A program made the translations under genes and the position numbers. Source: an uncultured Sphingorhabdus sp. (GTDB lineage: Bacteria > Pseudomonadota > Alphaproteobacteria > Sphingomonadales > Sphingomonadaceae). Taken from it: a stretch of DNA of 64,000 bases. The DNA lies in the NCBI GenBank assembly GCA_937873665.1, contig CALMYW010000394.1, forward strand, positions 930,001 to 994,000, written 5' to 3'. The notes beneath the pieces were generated by a model. The model had not been told where the DNA came from, did no database searches, and saw only the letters and a list, made by a program, of their open reading frames with translations. Position 1 is the first letter of the stretch. Each line of letters begins with the position of its first letter. Below are positions 60,903 to 64,000 of this stretch, piece after piece.

Positions 60903-61760
60903 GTGAAAACGATGTTTGTAGATAGCGGTGGTATTGCCATCGCGGCAAGCCGGATCGGCGAAGATAGCCGACGCGGACCGGTCATCCTCGCACACGGCGG
61001 CGGGCAGACCAAGCGGACCTGGCGCAAAACCATGCACATGCTTGAGCAGCAAGGTTTCTGCTCGATCGCAATCGACATGCGCGGTCATGGCGAAAGCGAA
61101 TGGGCGCCCCCCGACCAATACCGCTTTGCCGATTTCGGCAAAGATATTCTCGCCGTCTGCGACACGCTGGATGAACGACCGCATGTGATCGGCGCGTCCC
61201 TCGGTGGCCTGGCGGCTTTGGTGGCCGAAGGTGCGCTGCGACCCGGCAGCTTCGCGTCCTTGACGCTGGTAGATGTGACCCCTGAGATGGCCCCCGACGG
61301 TGTCTCACGGATAGTCGGTTTCATGAGCGCGCATATCGAATCCGGCTTTACGTCGCTTGAGGAGGCGGCCGAGGCGATTGGAAACTATCTACCCAACCGG
61401 CCCAAACGCGGCGCCAGCGAGGGCCTCAAGAGCTATCTTCGCCTCGGTCCAGACAATCGCTATCGCTGGCATTGGGATCCCGGATTTCTCAGTCGGATCA
61501 ACGATCGGCGCGAGCATGACTATGCCTTGGCCAAAGCCGCTGCGGGCAATCTTTCACTTCCCGTCCATCTCGTGCGTGGCGGAGCCAGCGATCTCATTTC
61601 GCTCGAGGCGGCAGAGAGGTTCATAAATTTCGTCTCCGGAGCGCATTTCACCGATGTCTCAGGCGCAGGCCATATGGTCGTCGGTGACGATAATGACGTG
61701 TTCAGCCGCGCGATCATCGACTTTCTCGAAGTGCAGGATAAACTTCGGGAAGCGGTCTGA
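60903..61760 (+). CDS. Alpha/beta hydrolase
   Basis: 285 residues, intact. Oxyanion loop ILAHGGGQTKRTW, nucleophile elbow VIGASLGGLAAL (Ser99), acid region GGASDLIS and His257 in GAGHMVV. It starts at GTG 60903 with GAAGG seven bases upstream. It matches the two eroded copies at 46.5 and 62.0 kb and so is the best guide to their ancestor. Likely role: hydrolysing an ester made in the P450/BVMO pathway. Confidence 0.9.
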   Translation: MKTMFVDSGGIAIAASRIGEDSRRGPVILAHGGGQTKRTWRKTMHMLEQQGFCSIAIDMRGHGESEWAPPDQYRFADFGKDILAVCDTLDERPHVIGASLGGLAALVAEGALRPGSFASLTLVDVTPEMAPDGVSRIVGFMSAHIESGFTSLEEAAEAIGNYLPNRPKRGASEGLKSYLRLGPDNRYRWHWDPGFLSRINDRREHDYALAKAAAGNLSLPVHLVRGGASDLISLEAAERFINFVSGAHFTDVSGAGHMVVGDDNDVFSRAIIDFLEVQDKLREAV

Positions 61761-61940
61761 CGGTTATCGACGTTGGATAGCGGGGGCAATCAACAGAGAG
61801 CATGGTCAATTTTGGATTGCAAGAACGGTCGCTGAAGGCTGCTCCTCAATTCGCATTTGGGAACGATCCGACTGAGTTGGATGGTGGTTTGGCCATTTTT
61901 TGCGCCCCAACCGTAACGCCGATGCATCAAAAGACTTCAC

Positions 61941-61956
61941 TGTAAGATATATTACA
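61941..61956. promoter_or_regulatory. MarR-type operator candidate (copy B)
   Basis: TGTAAGATATATTACA, a 16-base near-palindrome (TGTAA/TTACA arms), at the same place relative to the coding start as the copy A site (46514-46527). Flanks such as GACTTCACTGTAA versus GACTTTACTGTAA also align. Confidence 0.55.
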
Positions 61957-61969
61957 TTATGAAGGGCGC

Positions 61970-62122
61970 ATGTCGAATCCCCATGCTTCACTAACCGGCC
62001 ACTCCGAGCATAGCGCCATCCCCGATGCGACGCACATGGTGGTCGGCGATCAGAACGATGCCTTTGGCGATGCGATCCTAGATTTTCTGGTGCGGATGCA
62101 CGGAAAAGGGATCGCGGCATGA
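61970..62122 (+). pseudogene. Alpha/beta hydrolase remnant, larger deletion (copy B)
   Basis: A 50-residue open frame, MSNPHASLTGHSEHSA joined to IPDATHMVVGDQNDAFGDAI. The start aligns with copy A (46542), the tail with its C terminus, and the central ~65 residues present in copy A are also gone, so it lost nearly all of the hydrolase. The frame ends with a TGA overlapping the ATG of the thioesterase, the same coupling as copy A. Too short to be an enzyme; possibly a leader peptide. Confidence 0.75.
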
Positions 62123-62532
62123 GCGAGCAGGCAGCGCTAATGGACATCGAGCAGCTGCGCGCAATGCTGTTGATTGCGCCTTTCCACCAATGGCTGGGTC
62201 TGGAGATTGCCGCGCTCACCGAAAACGCGCTGACCCTCGAAATGCCCTGGCGGGATGAGATCGTTTCCAACCCGATGATCGGCTCGGCGCATGGCGGCAT
62301 CCTCTCGGCGCTGATCGATCTGACTGGACTCTACACGATCAACGCGCTGGGCGGATCGGCGCGCGCCACCGCCGACATGCGGGTCGATTTCCATCGTCCG
62401 GCGACATCGGGACCGCTGCGCGCGATCGGACGGGTGGTGAAACTGGGTAAGCAATTAAGCGTCGCGGAAACCCGGATCGAGGATGCCGAGGGTCGGCTGC
62501 TGGCGAGTGGACGGGGCGCCTATGTCGGTTAG
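62119..62532 (+). CDS. PaaI-family hotdog thioesterase (copy B)
   Basis: 137 residues. Same motifs as copy A at 46.9 kb (SAHGGILSALIDLTGLYTIN), about 124 of 137 residues shared. Differences cluster in the first 40 residues; the last 80 are almost unchanged. The start overlaps the remnant hydrolase stop. The next gene (outer-membrane efflux factor) overlaps its end by 11 bases, unlike copy A which is followed by a NUDIX gene. Confidence 0.9.
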   Translation: MSEQAALMDIEQLRAMLLIAPFHQWLGLEIAALTENALTLEMPWRDEIVSNPMIGSAHGGILSALIDLTGLYTINALGGSARATADMRVDFHRPATSGPLRAIGRVVKLGKQLSVAETRIEDAEGRLLASGRGAYVG

Positions 62533-63964
62533 GCGCGGCATTCCGCTGACTTTGCTGGCTCTCTCGGCCTGCGCGTCAGTCCCCGATACCGGAATCAGAC
62601 CGGCAATGCAGACCGCCGAGACGGTTGCTGCCAGCCAGACATTTGCGCCGCGTGGCATTGGTTTCTGGCCGCCGGACCAATGGTGGCGGCGGGCAGGCGA
62701 TCCGCAACTCACCGCGTTGATCGAAGAAGGGCTGACCAATGCGCCGCAGGTTGCCGTTGCCGTCGCGCGCATCCGCAGAGCGGAGGCCGAAGCGCAACGC
62801 ATAGGCGCGGCGCGACTGCCTAACATTGGCGCGGAGGCGGAAGCTGGGGCGCGTCGCCAAAGCGGCAGTTTTGGCATTCCCGCGCAGTTCCTCCCCGGTG
62901 GCTGGACCGATTACGGGCAGGCCTCGCTGAGCTTTGGCTATGATCTCGATCTGTGGGGTCGTAATCGTGCCGCGCTGGCAGCGGCAACTTCCGAACTGCG
63001 CGCGGCGACAATCGACGCGGCGCAGGCGCGACTGGTGCTGTCGGTGTCAATCACCGCCGCCTATGCCGAATTGGGTCGCGCCCACCGCGAACGCGACAAT
63101 GCAGAAGCGGTGCTAACCAACCGACGGGCGACGCGCGACCTTGTGGCGCAGCGCGAGCGCAACGGCCTCGACAATCGCGCCAGTCTGCGCCTCGCCGATG
63201 TCGAAGTCGCAAGCGCGGAGCAGACGCTCGCTGGCGCCGAAGAGACCATACTTATTCGCCGCAACCAGCTTTCCGCGCTTGTCGGCGCGGGGCCGGATCG
63301 CGGACTGACGATCACCCGTCCGCCGCTTTCGCCCTCAACGCCCGCCGGGGCTCCCGAAGGCCTGACCACCGATTTGCTGGGCAGGCGGCCCGATATTGTC
63401 GCCGCGCGCGAACGGGTCGAAGCGGCGGCTGCAAAGATCGAGCAGGCACGGGCGGGCTTCTACCCCTCGATCAACCTACGGGCGCTGATCGGCTTGCAGG
63501 CGCTGGGCATTGGCAATCTCATCGATTCGCAATCAGTTTTCGGGTCGGTTGGTCCTGCAATCAGTTTGCCAATCTTCGACGGCGGCGGGCTGAAGGCGCA
63601 ATATCGCGGCGCGATCGCCGCCTATGACGAGGCGGTTGCCAACTATAACCAGACCGTGATCACCGCTTATCAGCAGGTTGCCGATGCCGTGACCCAGCGC
63701 GATGCGGCGGACAAACGGTTGGAAGCCGCGCGCGCTGCCCTTGCGGCAAGCGAGGATGCGCTTGCGCTGCTGCGCCAGCGTTACAGCGCAGGTCTGTCCA
63801 GCTATCTCGAAGTTCTCGCCAGCGAGCGCGGAGTCCAGGAACTGCGCCTCGCCGTCATCGCCCTCGAAACTTACGAACGCGGCGCAACGCTGGCGACGAT
63901 CCGCGCGCTTGGCGGCGGGTTCGACGCGCGTCAAACGCCCCCAGCAGGAAATGCCGACCGATGA
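62522..63964 (+). CDS. RND-type efflux outer-membrane factor (NodT/OprM family lipoprotein)
   Basis: 480 residues. Lipoprotein signal with lipobox LLALSAC (Cys about residue 17), then two repeats of the TolC-like helical barrel fold (LATSELRAATIDAAQARLVL, QYRGAIAAYDEAVANYNQTV). The start chosen, MSVRRGIP, overlaps the thioesterase stop by 11 bases. It exports hydrophobic compounds with an inner-membrane pump, whose gene probably follows. Confidence 0.9.
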   Translation: MSVRRGIPLTLLALSACASVPDTGIRPAMQTAETVAASQTFAPRGIGFWPPDQWWRRAGDPQLTALIEEGLTNAPQVAVAVARIRRAEAEAQRIGAARLPNIGAEAEAGARRQSGSFGIPAQFLPGGWTDYGQASLSFGYDLDLWGRNRAALAAATSELRAATIDAAQARLVLSVSITAAYAELGRAHRERDNAEAVLTNRRATRDLVAQRERNGLDNRASLRLADVEVASAEQTLAGAEETILIRRNQLSALVGAGPDRGLTITRPPLSPSTPAGAPEGLTTDLLGRRPDIVAARERVEAAAAKIEQARAGFYPSINLRALIGLQALGIGNLIDSQSVFGSVGPAISLPIFDGGGLKAQYRGAIAAYDEAVANYNQTVITAYQQVADAVTQRDAADKRLEAARAALAASEDALALLRQRYSAGLSSYLEVLASERGVQELRLAVIALETYERGATLATIRALGGGFDARQTPPAGNADR

Positions 63965-64000
63965 CCGACGCAGCAGACACAGCCCCCGCTGTCGATCCGG
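63961..64000 (+). CDS. Start of a further gene, cut by the window edge
   Basis: ATG overlaps the TGA of the efflux factor (ATGA). Only about 13 residues are visible, MTDAADTAPAVDP. By context a periplasmic adaptor or membrane pump subunit is likely; the sequence itself cannot prove it. Confidence 0.5.
   Translation, partial: MTDAADTAPAVDP

Overview
The window reads as an ordinary, GC-rich alphaproteobacterial chromosome, most likely from the Sphingomonadaceae (Sphingopyxis/Sphingorhabdus-like). Reasons: the ubiquinone genes are of alphaproteobacterial type (COQ9, Coq7, UbiK); there is an MmcB-type nuclease; exosortase-A-associated enzymes are present; a bactofilin overlaps an M23 peptidase; and short palindromic repeats of kinds common in sphingomonads (for example around CCCGAACTTGTTTCGGG) separate many operons. 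The lineage is inferred from gene content, not from a phylogenetic marker. No rRNA, tRNA, CRISPR array or intact insertion sequence was found.

Layout. 1-5.9 kb: a partial mercuric-reductase-like flavoprotein overlapping a TVP38 membrane protein, ssb, the feoAB iron(II) transporter, COQ9 and a DMT transporter. 5.9-9.9 kb: an OYE-family reductase, a fatty acid hydroxylase/sterol desaturase protein and a DUF3604 protein. 9.9-19.6 kb: mmcB, two thioesterases, a YbjN protein, UbiK, TspO, an M16 peptidase, a CNNM/CorC-type protein, a second DMT transporter and a GT-A-like protein. 19.6-23.5 kb: a fatty-acid oxidation run (thiolase, SDR, enoyl-CoA hydratase, TetR regulator). 23.4-30.7 kb: coq7-dsbB, then ctpA-like S41 protease, EnvC-like protein, rlmH, rsfS, nadD and proA on one strand. 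31.0-32.6 kb: M23 peptidase and bactofilin. 32.7-38.3 kb: a divergent six-gene module of exosortase-A-associated enzymes (PLP decarboxylase, acyl ligase, GNAT, ACP, two hydrolases) with no exosortase in view. 38.4-43.8 kb: HupE/UreJ with a parvulin, then fadH and a crotonase opposite a TetR regulator, with two matching operator sites between them.

44.0-62.5 kb looks accessory. It opens with a tyrosine integrase and two AlpA/excisionase-like genes. It continues with a MarR regulator, an internally deleted alpha/beta hydrolase, a thioesterase, a NUDIX gene and an intact hydrolase. A long minus-strand catabolic operon follows (GntR, NMO-like flavoprotein, Coq4-like protein, Cys-less SCP2-type thiolase, DUF35 protein, two acyl-CoA dehydrogenases, acyl-CoA synthetase, Baeyer-Villiger monooxygenase). 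Divergent from it lie a CYP153-like P450, its [2Fe-2S] ferredoxin and an alpha/beta hydrolase. The set could hydroxylate a hydrophobic substrate, cleave or lactonise a ketone, activate the acid with CoA, and shorten it by beta-oxidation ending in a thiolase/aldolase step. The substrate cannot be read from sequence. A second copy of the hydrolase-remnant plus thioesterase locus closes the region, with 90% identical thioesterases. An RND-type outer-membrane factor and the start of a further gene end the window.

The best candidates for new biology are the CYP153/BVMO/Cys-less thiolase/Coq4-like cluster, the orphan exosortase-A-associated module, and the duplicated eroded hydrolase-thioesterase locus.
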